The notes: a model not told the origin generated them from the letters alone. A stretch of 35,683 nucleotides of DNA from an uncultured Ruminococcus sp. (GCF_946415235.1 NZ_CAMKRR010000023.1:1-35683), one strand, 5' to 3'. Counted from the stretch's first letter, positions 23,270 to 32,499 are shown. Program-made: numbers and translations.

Positions 23270-26200
23270 ATGAAACTTAAAAAAAACATTCTTAAATCTA
23301 TAGGCATGTTACTTGCTTTTATAATGCTATTCCAGCAAATTCCAGTTGTTGAATTGAAAGCAAATGCCGCATTTCCTCTCCCTAAATTTAGAGTACTGTT
23401 TTATACAGATGCATTTAAAACGGGAAATTTTAATAATATAACTGATATTAATGTAGATGATCCAAATTTCCTAGAGCATGCAGCAGAAGCAGCATTAGAT
23501 GCAGCTAATGGCGGCATTAAATTAAGAGACTGGAAAAAACTTACGGTTGATGATCAGCTTTCTCCCGGAGAAATTCATAGAAGAGTACAGGATGATCTTT
23601 GGTTTAGATATGGAAAAAGAGGAACCGAAGGAATAGATATACTTGATGAAGGCGAATTGCCTATTACATATGATAAAAATGCTACTGCTCCGGATATATC
23701 TATAGATGGCAAAGATGTAAGTGTGGATGTACCGTCTAAAATGTCCGGACGTGCCGATATTTATAAGAGTAATGAAAATAAAACAACAGGTCTTTGGGAA
23801 GTTAAACCGCCTTCATATTGGAAAAAAAATAAAGCATTAGGAATTTTACAGCTTGCTGGATATGTATATTTTGGTGTGGATGAATTTGGAGATCATTCTT
23901 TTAGATTTGGTGAAGTTTCCAACAAAAATACTATTACCGGTGGATATTCTTCGTTTAATGCGTATTATCTTTGTACAGATCTTGTAACTGTATGGCCGGA
24001 AACAGTAACATATGAATATAACTATTCTATTACAACGGACTCACTGATTATTTATAATTTTAGAAGATTAGAACCTGAAGAGGGTGAACATGCTCTTAGC
24101 CCCGCAGCAGCAAGCGCTTTTGCATTTGCTGCAAAAAAACTATTAGATAACTTAAAAGATAAACTTCCCGGAGGTTCAGGCAATTCAGAGCCGCAGCCAG
24201 GTTATTCATACAATTATGATCCGGGATACGAGCCAAATCCTGATACTAACCCAGGATATGATCCAAATCCGGGAACAGACCCGAGCTCTGGTCATCATTA
24301 TATTGATGAGGAGGAGGAAGCACAGTGTCAACGCCTTATAGAAGCTCTTACAAATCCTGTTGTCATTGGCGTTGGAAGTACTATTGTTGCGGGGCTTATA
24401 CTTTATACTTTAGAAAAGTATTCATCAATGAAACCATCTGAGCTTATTGCTGCACTTGCATCTGGTAATCTTAGCGTAGCTGATGCAATGGGATGCTTTG
24501 CACTGCCTGCTTTTGCCGGTTATGGTTATGATGATGAACTAAAAAAATATGTTTATGGCGACGATGAAGAAGATGATGATGATGAAGATGATGATCTGAC
24601 AGAAGATATTCATGATGAAGATGATGATTATGGAGATGCTGGAAATGCTGCTCCTCCAAGAGATCCGCTCGCAATTGATTTTGGCGCTGCCGGAATCAAT
24701 CTGACCACACTTGAGAATGGTGTAAATTTTGACCTTGACAATAACGGGTTTGAAGAAAAAACAGCATGGATAGGTACAGAAGACGGTTTTCTTGCTTTAG
24801 ATGTCAATGGAAATCAGAAAATTGATAACGGAAGCGAATTATTTGGCGATCAGTTTATTCTTTCAAATGGTAAGCGTTCTGAATTCGGATTTGAGGCTCT
24901 CAGTGATTTTGATGAAAATAATGATCAGCTTATCACAGAAGAAGATCCCGTTTTCCAGAAGTTATTAATATGGATTGACAAGAATCATAATGGTAAATCA
25001 GAATCAGATGAACTTTACAAATTGATAGAAAAAAATATCACTTCAATAAGCGTTGATTATACAGAAGCTGATTACCTTGATACTGAAACAGGAACTTACA
25101 TGGCTGAAACTGCTGTTGTAACATTAAATAATGCACAAACATCTATCAGTGAATTCTGGTTTGATGTTGATACAACAAAAACTACACATAACGGCAGTGT
25201 TACAAGTGGAAATGTTCCTTCTTTTGAGGATGCAATCAATGGAGACGAAACCGGCGAAACAGCTAAGATTTATATGAATTTCCTTTTTACAGATGATTTT
25301 GCTGTTAAGCGTTATTATCTCAAACAGTTCCTTTATAAGATCACAGGTTCGGAAAATATTGATCCAAACAGCAGAGGTGGCAATATAGATGCAAGAGACC
25401 TTCACATGATCGAGCAGTTTATGGGAAGAACATTCGTTGGTGTTGGCGGTGAAAATCCGAATGCTCCTGCTGCTGAAATTCTCAAGAAGATAGGCAATCG
25501 CATTGAAAACATCTATTATTGTATCCTTAGCTGTCAGACAGACTTCAATCACCGCAGACAGAAAATGGTAAATGGCGATACACTTGACATTACACCTTTA
25601 ACCACTAATATCAGCGGAATGATCGCTTGCGGAGATCCTGAAACAAATCAGCTTATATATGATCTTGGTGTTTATCTCCGTGTTTATGACCACAGAAAAA
25701 ATACTCACTTCTTTGACGAATTCCTAACATTCTGCAAAACACTTCCTGAAGAGTATGCTGCTATTGCAGACATTTCAGGTTCAGAATCATCCACCTATAT
25801 CGGTACAAATGATGCAAATAATTACAAAGGTTTATCAAATATTAATTATTTATTCGGACTGGACGGAAATGATAGTTTGACAGGAAATAACGGCAATGAT
25901 ATACTGTACGGCGGCAAGGGCAATGACAAGCTTTACGGTGGAAACGGCAATGATACTTATGTTATTGAAGTAGGTCATGGAAATGATATTATAAATGATA
26001 CACAGGGTGTAAATTTAATTTTGTTTGCTGATTGCTTTACAGAGGATGATTACAGTCTTTCAGTTGATGCAAATCTTGGCTTTGTAATGACTAATAAAGA
26101 AACAGGTGAAAAAGTTTCTGTTCCCGATTTCCTGAAAAATCCGCTTTCATACAAATTCTCATTCGGCGGAAAAGATGCTTCATTCTGCAGCGGCGTTGAT

Positions 26201-27610
26201 CGCGATGTCGTAAACGGATCATTTGCTGATGACTATCTTGAAGCTGGTGACGGCTTCAATATCTTCTACGGCGGCGACGGCGATGACGTACTCAATGGCG
26301 GCAAGGACATGGACTTCATGTACGGCGGTGAAGGTAATGACACTCTCAATGGCAGAAACGGTCTGAACGTAATGTTCGGTGAAGGCGGAGACGACACTCT
26401 CTATGCAGGTGATGACGGTTCATACCTCAGCGGCGGAGACGGCAACGATAAGATCTACGGCGGCGGCGGCGCTGATGTACTTGACGGCGGCAAGGGCGAT
26501 GATTTCTTACAGGGAGATCACGGCGACAATACATACATCTACGGCAAGGGCTACGACCACGATATTATAGATGCTTCTTCAGACAACAACACCATACTTA
26601 TCAAGGATTACACTACAGCAAATATGAAGCTTTCACGTAATCTTCATAACGACCTTATCATTCGCTTCGGTGGCGCAGGTACAAACGACATTCTGACGAT
26701 AGATCACTTCTTCGACTATAACAGCAACCGCGACATCAGTTTCGTATTTGAAGCTGAAGGCGACAAGGTATACGGACAGTATGAGATCACCGAAAACAGA
26801 AAAGTTTCATTCGAGCCTGCTGTTGATGATAACAACGGTCACTGGATGGGCATATATGTAAACGATAATGTTGAGTACCACGCTCTCGGCGGCAATGATA
26901 TGATCGGCGCAGGAACAGGAAATGATATTCTTGACGGTGGTTCAGGTGATGATACACTCTCTGGAAGTACAGGTATAGATACATACATTTTCGCAAAGGG
27001 CTACGATCACGATACTATCAACGAGTGGAGCAATGAAAAGAGCATAATCAAGCTCTTTGACATAACTTCAGACGAGGTAGAATTCGTTGAAAACGAAAAC
27101 AATGGTAACAGTCTCGATATAATCGTAAAGGGTACAGAAGACGTACTCACTATAAGCAACTTTAGAAACGGAAACGAGACGTACGAATTCAGATTTGCTG
27201 ATCTTATCACAGGAACAGTAAATAAGGATACTCTTGAATTCATTGCAACAGAAGAATCCGTAAAGATCAAGGCAGATACTATCGCAGCTGCTCAGGAAGC
27301 TTTCGAGAACGAAGAAGAATTCGCTATTGACGATACAGACTGGGTAAACACAGCGTATATGCACCTTGATGAAGGTCTTGAATGCTTTGGCGATCCTACA
27401 AAGATATTCGACAGAACAAGTCTCTTTGTACCAAACGTGGAAGAGGAATTTGAGACAATAGACAAGACTTACGTTGGACAGGTACCTGCAAGAGAGGCTG
27501 ATACTATCCCTGCTGATGATATATCCGCGAATATAGATAATCAAATAGTGATTGTTACAGAGAATTTATCAGAAATTGAGAACCTTCTTGTTAATTCATC
27601 AGTAGAGTAA
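23270..27610 (+). CDS. Secreted RTX-repeat protein with nuclease-like N-terminal domain
   Basis: The 1446-residue protein has a signal peptide (1 to about 34, ending KANA). The N-terminal domain carries GRADIY (Asp163) and LWEVKPPSY (Glu177-Val-Lys179), followed by a QLAGY helix. D-X13-ExK with a trailing Gln resembles PD-(D/E)XK-type domains with the EVKP motif seen in some toxins. A Pro/Asn-rich linker, a hydrophobic helix (about 362-382) and an Asp/Glu-rich block (430-457) follow. Residues about 475-615 match the module that precedes RTX repeats in FrpC-like proteins (FDLDNNGFEEKTAWIG, LALDVNGNQKIDNGSELFG). RTX nonapeptide repeats GGxGxD lie at about 858-910, 980-1100 and 1203-1253. There is no LPXTG. 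RTX proteins are typical of type I secretion in Gram-negatives; here the signal peptide implies Sec export and calcium-dependent folding outside. It may be a toxin or a surface protein. Confidence 0.8.
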   Translation: MKLKKNILKSIGMLLAFIMLFQQIPVVELKANAAFPLPKFRVLFYTDAFKTGNFNNITDINVDDPNFLEHAAEAALDAANGGIKLRDWKKLTVDDQLSPGEIHRRVQDDLWFRYGKRGTEGIDILDEGELPITYDKNATAPDISIDGKDVSVDVPSKMSGRADIYKSNENKTTGLWEVKPPSYWKKNKALGILQLAGYVYFGVDEFGDHSFRFGEVSNKNTITGGYSSFNAYYLCTDLVTVWPETVTYEYNYSITTDSLIIYNFRRLEPEEGEHALSPAAASAFAFAAKKLLDNLKDKLPGGSGNSEPQPGYSYNYDPGYEPNPDTNPGYDPNPGTDPSSGHHYIDEEEEAQCQRLIEALTNPVVIGVGSTIVAGLILYTLEKYSSMKPSELIAALASGNLSVADAMGCFALPAFAGYGYDDELKKYVYGDDEEDDDDEDDDLTEDIHDEDDDYGDAGNAAPPRDPLAIDFGAAGINLTTLENGVNFDLDNNGFEEKTAWIGTEDGFLALDVNGNQKIDNGSELFGDQFILSNGKRSEFGFEALSDFDENNDQLITEEDPVFQKLLIWIDKNHNGKSESDELYKLIEKNITSISVDYTEADYLDTETGTYMAETAVVTLNNAQTSISEFWFDVDTTKTTHNGSVTSGNVPSFEDAINGDETGETAKIYMNFLFTDDFAVKRYYLKQFLYKITGSENIDPNSRGGNIDARDLHMIEQFMGRTFVGVGGENPNAPAAEILKKIGNRIENIYYCILSCQTDFNHRRQKMVNGDTLDITPLTTNISGMIACGDPETNQLIYDLGVYLRVYDHRKNTHFFDEFLTFCKTLPEEYAAIADISGSESSTYIGTNDANNYKGLSNINYLFGLDGNDSLTGNNGNDILYGGKGNDKLYGGNGNDTYVIEVGHGNDIINDTQGVNLILFADCFTEDDYSLSVDANLGFVMTNKETGEKVSVPDFLKNPLSYKFSFGGKDASFCSGVDRDVVNGSFADDYLEAGDGFNIFYGGDGDDVLNGGKDMDFMYGGEGNDTLNGRNGLNVMFGEGGDDTLYAGDDGSYLSGGDGNDKIYGGGGADVLDGGKGDDFLQGDHGDNTYIYGKGYDHDIIDASSDNNTILIKDYTTANMKLSRNLHNDLIIRFGGAGTNDILTIDHFFDYNSNRDISFVFEAEGDKVYGQYEITENRKVSFEPAVDDNNGHWMGIYVNDNVEYHALGGNDMIGAGTGNDILDGGSGDDTLSGSTGIDTYIFAKGYDHDTINEWSNEKSIIKLFDITSDEVEFVENENNGNSLDIIVKGTEDVLTISNFRNGNETYEFRFADLITGTVNKDTLEFIATEESVKIKADTIAAAQEAFENEEEFAIDDTDWVNTAYMHLDEGLECFGDPTKIFDRTSLFVPNVEEEFETIDKTYVGQVPAREADTIPADDISANIDNQIVIVTENLSEIENLLVNSSVE

Positions 27611-27660
27611 AGAATGAAATAATATCTATTATATTTTTTTATTGATGTATTATTTAAAAG

Positions 27661-27702
27661 TAATCCCGAAAGTAGTTTTTATTTACTTTCGGGATTTTGT
27701 TT
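27661..27702 (+). terminator. Terminator of the RTX gene
   Basis: AATCCCGAAAGTA (27662-27674) pairs perfectly with TACTTTCGGGATT (27684-27696), then TTGTTTG. Confidence 0.9.
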
Positions 27703-28120
27703 GTATGGCAACGTGCAGTATATGATGAATACTATTTTGAGTCAATCCCAAAGCAGTCGGTCTTATTTAAGAATACTTTTTTTCAGGATGCTTCAGCAGT
27801 CTTTTTGTCATGCTCTTTTTTGCCTTGGAAAATTTTTTCAATTTTTTTCATTTTAGGGCTTGACTTTTATTTGCAGGTTTTTTAAATATATTTTTGAATA
27901 TTATTACTATCATTCACTTATATTTTATATTAAATAGTTAAAAAATCAAGGATTATTTTCTTTTATCTGCTGATTTTCGCAATAATTGGCAAAAGCAGCA
28001 ATTTGTGACTATGAAATGTAATTTGAAATCTATGTTCTTATACATATCTGCTTTCAACAATTATATATGGGTGATTCTCAAAGGTTTAATTCTGACGGAC
28101 GTCAGCAGAAAAAATATAAA
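27703..28120. other. AT-rich intergenic stretch
   Basis: Only short frames of low quality occur here. I see no RNA gene or clear regulatory signal. Confidence 0.4.
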
Positions 28121-28122
28121 AA

Positions 28123-28257
28123 ATTACCGACTTCGCCATTTTGATGTGGTATCATGCAAAACTTCAAAACGTACAGGAACAGCTGAAAGAACGTATTTCA
28201 GCGCTCTGGAAGGATATATATGAGCAGCTTATTATTTACATCGTGCATCAGGTGTGA
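28123..28257 (+). pseudogene. Short coding-like remnant
   Basis: After a TAA, one frame reads KITDFAILMWYHAKLQNVQE followed by QLKERISALWKDIYEQ and stops at 28255. It is strongly helical and protein-like, unlike its surroundings, but has no ribosome site. It could be the tail of a decayed gene. No family is recognised. Confidence 0.25.
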
Positions 28258-28263
28258 TATAAT
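28235..28263 (+). promoter_or_regulatory. Likely promoter of the sigma / anti-sigma operon
   Basis: TTTACA at 28235-28240, 17-bp spacer, TATAAT at 28258-28263. About 100 nt of leader precede the gene. Confidence 0.55.
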
Positions 28264-28367
28264 TACGTGATGTATGATATTTTTTTGATAAAAGTGAAAT
28301 GTAGCTCTGAAAAAATCTGACTTAATATACAGAGGGAGAAAATTCCTCAAGAAAGGAGGCAGATTTG

Positions 28368-28922
28368 ATGGATGATCTATCAATAATTGAACTGCTGCAA
28401 AAGAGAAATGAATCGGCTATTAGCGAAATTCACAGTAAATATATGAAGCTTTGCGAATATATTGCGGGAAATGTGCTTTCCCTGCATGAAGATGTCGAAG
28501 AATGTGTTAATTCCGCCTGTTACGAAGTCTGGAACAGCATACCGCCCGCAAAGCCCAAAGACTTAAAAAGCTACATATGCCGTATTGTCAGAAATATTGC
28601 AATAAACCGACTGGAGTATAACTCTGCTGCAAAACGTAACAGCCGCTACACGGTATCTCTCGAAGAAATATCGGACTGTGTTCCGGCGAATAACGACAGT
28701 GACGTAATACTTTCCGACCTCGCTGATACGATCAGTCGTTTTCTACACTCTCAGGACGAAATACACCGCAGGGTGTTTGTACGAAGATACACCTACGGTG
28801 ATTCGGTTGCGGAAATTGCAGAACGCTATTCGCTGAATGAGAAGACCGTTGCAACATACCTTTTCCGTACAAGAAAAAAGCTGAAAGTATTTCTTAAAGA
28901 GGAGGGCTATAACTATGAATAA
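28368..28922 (+). CDS. ECF-type RNA polymerase sigma factor
   Basis: The protein has 184 residues from ATG 28368, with AAAGGAGG at 28352-28359; an in-frame TTG at 28365 is a less likely start. Region 2 is at about 10-75 (ALSEIHSKYMKLCEYIA-like, VEECVNSACYEVWNSI, LKSYICRIVRNIAINRL). Region 4 is at about 125-178 (IHRRVFVRRYTYGDSVAEIA, LNEKTVATYLFRTRKKLK), ending in the helix-turn-helix. The linker is short, as in ECF factors. It overlaps the next gene by 8 nt, the usual layout for a sigma factor and its membrane anti-sigma. Its target promoters cannot be named from this window; surface-protein genes nearby are candidates. Confidence 0.85.
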   Translation: MDDLSIIELLQKRNESAISEIHSKYMKLCEYIAGNVLSLHEDVEECVNSACYEVWNSIPPAKPKDLKSYICRIVRNIAINRLEYNSAAKRNSRYTVSLEEISDCVPANNDSDVILSDLADTISRFLHSQDEIHRRVFVRRYTYGDSVAEIAERYSLNEKTVATYLFRTRKKLKVFLKEEGYNYE

Positions 28923-30369
28923 GAACAATTTTATGAAAGCCATGAGCATGATAGACGAAGAACTGATGCATGAAGCCGACACGCCTTATACACCGGAAGC
29001 GGCAGGGGATACATCAAATGAAATATACAGAGAAAACGATGAATCCGATTCTGTTTCGGGAGTCGATGTTTATCACGGCTTTTTATGGAAAAAAGTCCTT
29101 GCAGCTGCTGCAACCGTTATGATAGCCGCAGGAGCTGTCGGCGGCGGTGCTTATTATTATTCCAGGCTTAAAGAAAACAACAATATTAACAACATAAATG
29201 ATAACAGCATGGTTAAAGAAGATGTTGAGACTGATGTGGTCACACAGCCATCGACAGGAACGCAAACGACTAAAACTCAAACAATTACAACTCAAACGAC
29301 TGCAAATGAACATATCACCATTACTCAGACATATGCAGATACCGAGACGACAGTGCAGGATACCACTCCTTTGTCAAATATTGTCCGCTATGAATCGATC
29401 AATCTGCCGGACGGTATTGAAAGCTTCCTGAATTCTGAACGTGCAGCAGACGGATTCAGCTACATTGTCTACTATGGTGAGCAAGGGGATAGGGATATGG
29501 CTTATCTGCACATAAGCGAGGATATGCAGACGATAGAGATGTCTGTGCTCACACCACCCGATGATAAGAGCGTCTACGACTTTTTTTACCGAGGTTCTGC
29601 ATTTGAAGAAGACGGGATATGGGTGATTGTCAGCAAGGAGAGTAAAGACCGGAATGAAGGTGAAAATGTGCAGTATCTCCTCTGCCACTATGCTGAAGAC
29701 GGAACATTGCTATCCACCGTCCCGGCAAAGGATATTTGGGTTAACACATACACTTACCTGAACAACGAAGGTTTTAACTGTGTGGGCGATATGCTGTATA
29801 TGACACTGTCAGACGGCAAAATACTGCAAATTGACAAAGAAACAGCGGAAGATTCTGTAATAACGGATCTGGGAATAGATTATGACCACGCCAACAGCTT
29901 ACGTGACTATAAATTTCTTTGTTTTGACAGAGATGACAAGCCGGTTCTTCTTCAGGAAAAGGTGTACTCTGTTCCGGACAAAAGTGAAATCAAGGAAGCT
30001 GTAGTTTATGAATTTGATCTTGCATCCGGCAGTTGCGGACAGACTCTATACTCCATCGGAGAGGATTTGAACAAAATCAGTTTTCTTAAGGGCTGCGGCG
30101 AATACCGTTTCTTCATTAACACATACAACGAACTGATCGGCATAAAAGACGACGGCACACAGGAGGTACTTATCGACATTAAAGCCTCTGACCTTGAGAC
30201 GCAGATCATGAATCCGGACGACTACCCTGTCCCATACACTAACAATCTGTTCGACATAAATATTATTCCGGCCGATGATACACGGTTTCTTGGTCTCTAT
30301 ATGCATTATCCGGAATACAGAACTGAGGCGTTCCGCTTTACCCGAAAGCACGAATCCGAGCTTAATTAA
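28915..30369 (+). CDS. Membrane anti-sigma-like protein with large sensor ectodomain
   Basis: The 484-residue protein starts at ATG 28915 inside the end of the sigma gene (translational coupling). A cytoplasmic segment of about 58 acidic residues is followed by one membrane segment (about 60-82, VLAAAATVMIAAGAVGGGAY), a Thr/Gln-rich linker (about 113-153) and an ectodomain of about 330 residues. The ectodomain has repeated strand patterns like a beta-propeller (GIWVIVSKESKDRN, MLYMTLSDGKILQID, YEFDLASGSC). The cytoplasmic part lacks an obvious zinc-binding H-x3-C-x2-C motif, so it would be a non-classical anti-sigma. It probably holds the sigma factor until the ectodomain meets an external cue. 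The role is inferred from gene order. Confidence 0.7.
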   Translation: MNKNNFMKAMSMIDEELMHEADTPYTPEAAGDTSNEIYRENDESDSVSGVDVYHGFLWKKVLAAAATVMIAAGAVGGGAYYYSRLKENNNINNINDNSMVKEDVETDVVTQPSTGTQTTKTQTITTQTTANEHITITQTYADTETTVQDTTPLSNIVRYESINLPDGIESFLNSERAADGFSYIVYYGEQGDRDMAYLHISEDMQTIEMSVLTPPDDKSVYDFFYRGSAFEEDGIWVIVSKESKDRNEGENVQYLLCHYAEDGTLLSTVPAKDIWVNTYTYLNNEGFNCVGDMLYMTLSDGKILQIDKETAEDSVITDLGIDYDHANSLRDYKFLCFDRDDKPVLLQEKVYSVPDKSEIKEAVVYEFDLASGSCGQTLYSIGEDLNKISFLKGCGEYRFFINTYNELIGIKDDGTQEVLIDIKASDLETQIMNPDDYPVPYTNNLFDINIIPADDTRFLGLYMHYPEYRTEAFRFTRKHESELN

Positions 30370-30485
30370 AGGCAACTCTGTGCAAAGACCGCCTTTGTCG
30401 CAGTATGAATTCGGTCATTGATATGATCTTCTGAATATAGCTCTGAGAAGACTAACCTGTATTCTTGATTTATGCTGTTTTACGC

Positions 30486-30514
30486 TTGATATTTTTCCTG
30501 ACCTGTGTTATACT
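30486..30514 (+). promoter_or_regulatory. Promoter of the small membrane protein gene
   Basis: TTGATA at 30486-30491, 17-bp spacer, TATACT at 30509-30514 preceded by TGTG. The gene starts 31 nt downstream. TGTTTTAC before the -35 and GTAAAAAACA after the -10 form an imperfect inverted repeat around the promoter. Confidence 0.65.
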
Positions 30515-30545
30515 GTAAAAAACAACACAGACAGGAGTAAACAGC

Positions 30546-30833
30546 ATGAAAAGATTTATCGTGAAACTGCTATTGGCGCTGTTTATACATATACTGTATT
30601 TTGTGACAATTGCAGGGATCGGTATTACAAATGCTTTTGTTGGTAAAAAAGCAGCTTTGCTTGAGCTATCACTTTTTACTATAATGGTGATTCTCCTGTT
30701 CATATCATATTTCGTTGCACCACTATCATCAAAAGCACATAAGATAATTTACTGGGTCGTTTCAATACAATTTAGTCTGTTTACAGCATGGTTTTGGATG
30801 TACTTTATTTCTGGACCAATTTGGAAATACTGA
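30546..30833 (+). CDS. Small integral membrane protein
   Basis: The 95-residue protein has three predicted membrane segments (about 5-28, 34-58 and 65-90), little else, and a short basic N-terminus. AGGAG precedes ATG 30546 and a clear promoter lies upstream, so it is very likely expressed. No family is recognised. It follows the sigma/anti-sigma operon but has its own promoter. Confidence 0.65.
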   Translation: MKRFIVKLLLALFIHILYFVTIAGIGITNAFVGKKAALLELSLFTIMVILLFISYFVAPLSSKAHKIIYWVVSIQFSLFTAWFWMYFISGPIWKY

Positions 30834-30901
30834 CCTGAAAACTGTTCCGCATAATGATTTGCTTTATTCCGGCGGATGGGGAAGATAAGGAGGTGATTGC
30901 A

Positions 30902-31621
30902 ATGAACTGTTATGAATACTGAGATCGTCTTTCTGCTGAGTGTGATGCCTTTCATGATTATGCATGCTATCATCTTGAAGAGTTTAAAACTGAATTTGAA
31001 AACAAAAAATGCAGAAAGGTTATGTCAACATACGGACGCGGATTAGGAATTGCATCGCCGAGTAAGATGACAAAGTATATTATCAAGAATTACAAAAGCG
31101 GCAGAGTAATTAAAACTGTAAAACCGGGACAATTATATAAAGTAACATATTATGACAGTGAGGATTCTCCGCTTGCTATTGAAAGCTATTCACAGCTTTC
31201 ACCTGACGGAGGTTATACTCAAAGAAGTGAAACGAGATACTTTGTTAATTACGGCGATTCTGTTTGGACTGCATTGTTTTCTGAAAGCGGATTGATTTAT
31301 AATGAACATTATAAAATAGTGTATGATGAAAATCATCGCTTAAAAGGCTTGTATCAAATTAATGCAGGCAACTCCTTACAGGTAATGGCTGAAGAATACG
31401 ATTACAGTGAAATCGAACAAGGTATTGTAACCTGTCTTTTCACTGACTATGTTGGCAAAGCAAGCGGAACTTCAAAAGATATTCCTATTGGGTATAAAGG
31501 TTCACCAGCCATACAATGGAAATATGTTGTAAATATTGATGAAAAAGGAAAGCATAAGGCAATAACAGTTTATAAAAACATAAATGGAGAATTTGTCTTT
31601 AATGAACATGTAGATTTTTGA
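30902..31621 (+). pseudogene. Unknown cytoplasmic protein, interrupted by in-frame TGA at codon 7
   Basis: AAGGAGGTGAT (30887-30897), an ideal ribosome binding site, precedes ATG 30902, which opens MNCYEY, then TGA at 30920-30922, then continues in the same frame as DRLSAECDAFHDYACYHLEE and into the long frame from ATG 31022 to 31621. The full product would be 239 residues. A TGG-to-TGA change (Trp7 to stop) is the simplest reading. Without readthrough, only the 199-residue C-terminal part from ATG 31022 could be made, and that start has weak AGAAAGG upstream. The protein has strand-rich segments (KVTYYDSEDSPLAIESYSQL, QWKYVVNIDEKGKH) and resembles small immunity-type proteins in style only. 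Confidence 0.6.
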
Positions 31622-31634
31622 ATTCAATATTTAT

Positions 31635-31666
31635 TAGCCGAGGTCTTAGACCTCGGCTATTTTTTG
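31635..31666 (+). terminator. Strong intrinsic terminator
   Basis: TAGCCGAGGTC (31635-31645) pairs perfectly with GACCTCGGCTA (31649-31659), TTA loop, then seven T-rich bases. Confidence 0.9.
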
Positions 31667-31677
31667 TAATCCGTAAA

Positions 31678-31715
31678 CCCCGGAAAAGCTTAATGACATT
31701 ACGTCTCTGCCGGGG
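31678..31715. repeat. Hairpin enclosing dispersed repeat copy 2
   Basis: CCCCGG (31678-31683) and CCGGGG (31710-31715) enclose AGCTTAATGACATTAC (31687-31702). On the minus strand it follows the stop codon of a remnant frame at 31728. Confidence 0.75.
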
Positions 31716-31727
31716 GATGCTTATTTG

Positions 31728-31928
31728 CTAACTAATTTTAATATTTGAGATCAACATAGTTTTTGTAAAACGAATCAAACCGAAAATCAATTCTCGTTTT
31801 ACAGGCTCATACAAATTTATACTTTCAAGCATATGTGACAGGGATTTATAATAATCCTCACTATTATATATTCCTATCTTATTGTTACCCTTATCGGGAT
31901 TTAAAATATAGTAACTGTATGAGTTCCG
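31728..31928 (-). pseudogene. C-terminal remnant of an unknown gene
   Basis: A minus-strand frame of 66 residues reads YYILNPDKGNNKIGIYNSED followed by YYKSLSHMLESINLYEPVKR and LIFGLIRFTKTMLISN. It is protein-like but has no start: an in-frame TAG precedes it at 31929-31931, and MSLDVAELIQLL in another frame just upstream may be the rest. Probably a frameshifted or decayed gene end. No family is recognised. Confidence 0.35.
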
Positions 31929-31929
31929 C

Positions 31930-32499
31930 TACATCTAATGACATATTTTACCATCACTGTTCTGATAAGTAAAAAAAGCTGTTACACTTTTAATTAAAAT
32001 TTCGTTATTATAAATGGAAACATTTATAATAAAAAATCAATACTTAAAAAGTTACTTGTATGCTATAGAATAAATAACATTTTTAGCAATAATTGATTAG
32101 AATAAACAGTTTTTGAAACAATTCTTTTTATACAATTCTTCATCTTGATACTTGAGATTATTATAACTATATTTATGAAGCTGTGATAATGAAATTACTA
32201 TAATTTGTGGGTTGGGGTTTCAAATTGAATATCAAAGTAATATTTTTATAGTTCACAGTCTTGTGATTGTTATATATTTTATTTGTTGTTTGGTGTATAA
32301 GTTTAATGTGCAATATATAAACAATAATCGACTTGTTTTTTTCTATTGTAATAATATATAATGTATAATATATAATGTCAACTGATATTTTATATCATTG
32401 GTTAATATTATAAGACAGACAGGAGTGATACTATGAAAACGTAGCACAGTACATCTCATCAAAACAAAAACAGAAAATGATTATTAAACGGAGGTAAAA
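31930..32499. other. Very AT-rich intergenic region
   Basis: No credible gene. It holds a perfect 12-bp AT hairpin (TTATTATAAATG 32005-32016 with CATTTATAATAA 32021-32032, GAAA loop). Near 32345-32385 several overlapping TATAAT-like boxes may contain the promoter of the gene at 32500. AGGAG at 32421-32425 precedes ATG 32433, which opens only MKT before a stop, so a leader or remnant is possible. Confidence 0.4.

Noticed and set aside
25840..27030. Regular repeats as a CRISPR or tandem DNA array
   Set aside because: The periodicity encodes GGxGxD protein repeats in one continuous frame, and the bases vary between units.
27697..27885. 62-residue frame after the RTX gene
   Set aside because: It begins at the edge of the terminator, has no ribosome site, and has a composition like AT-rich noncoding DNA.
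30920..30922. TGA as a selenocysteine codon
   Set aside because: No convincing hairpin of SECIS type follows within 30 nt and no redox motif is present. A mutated Trp codon is simpler.
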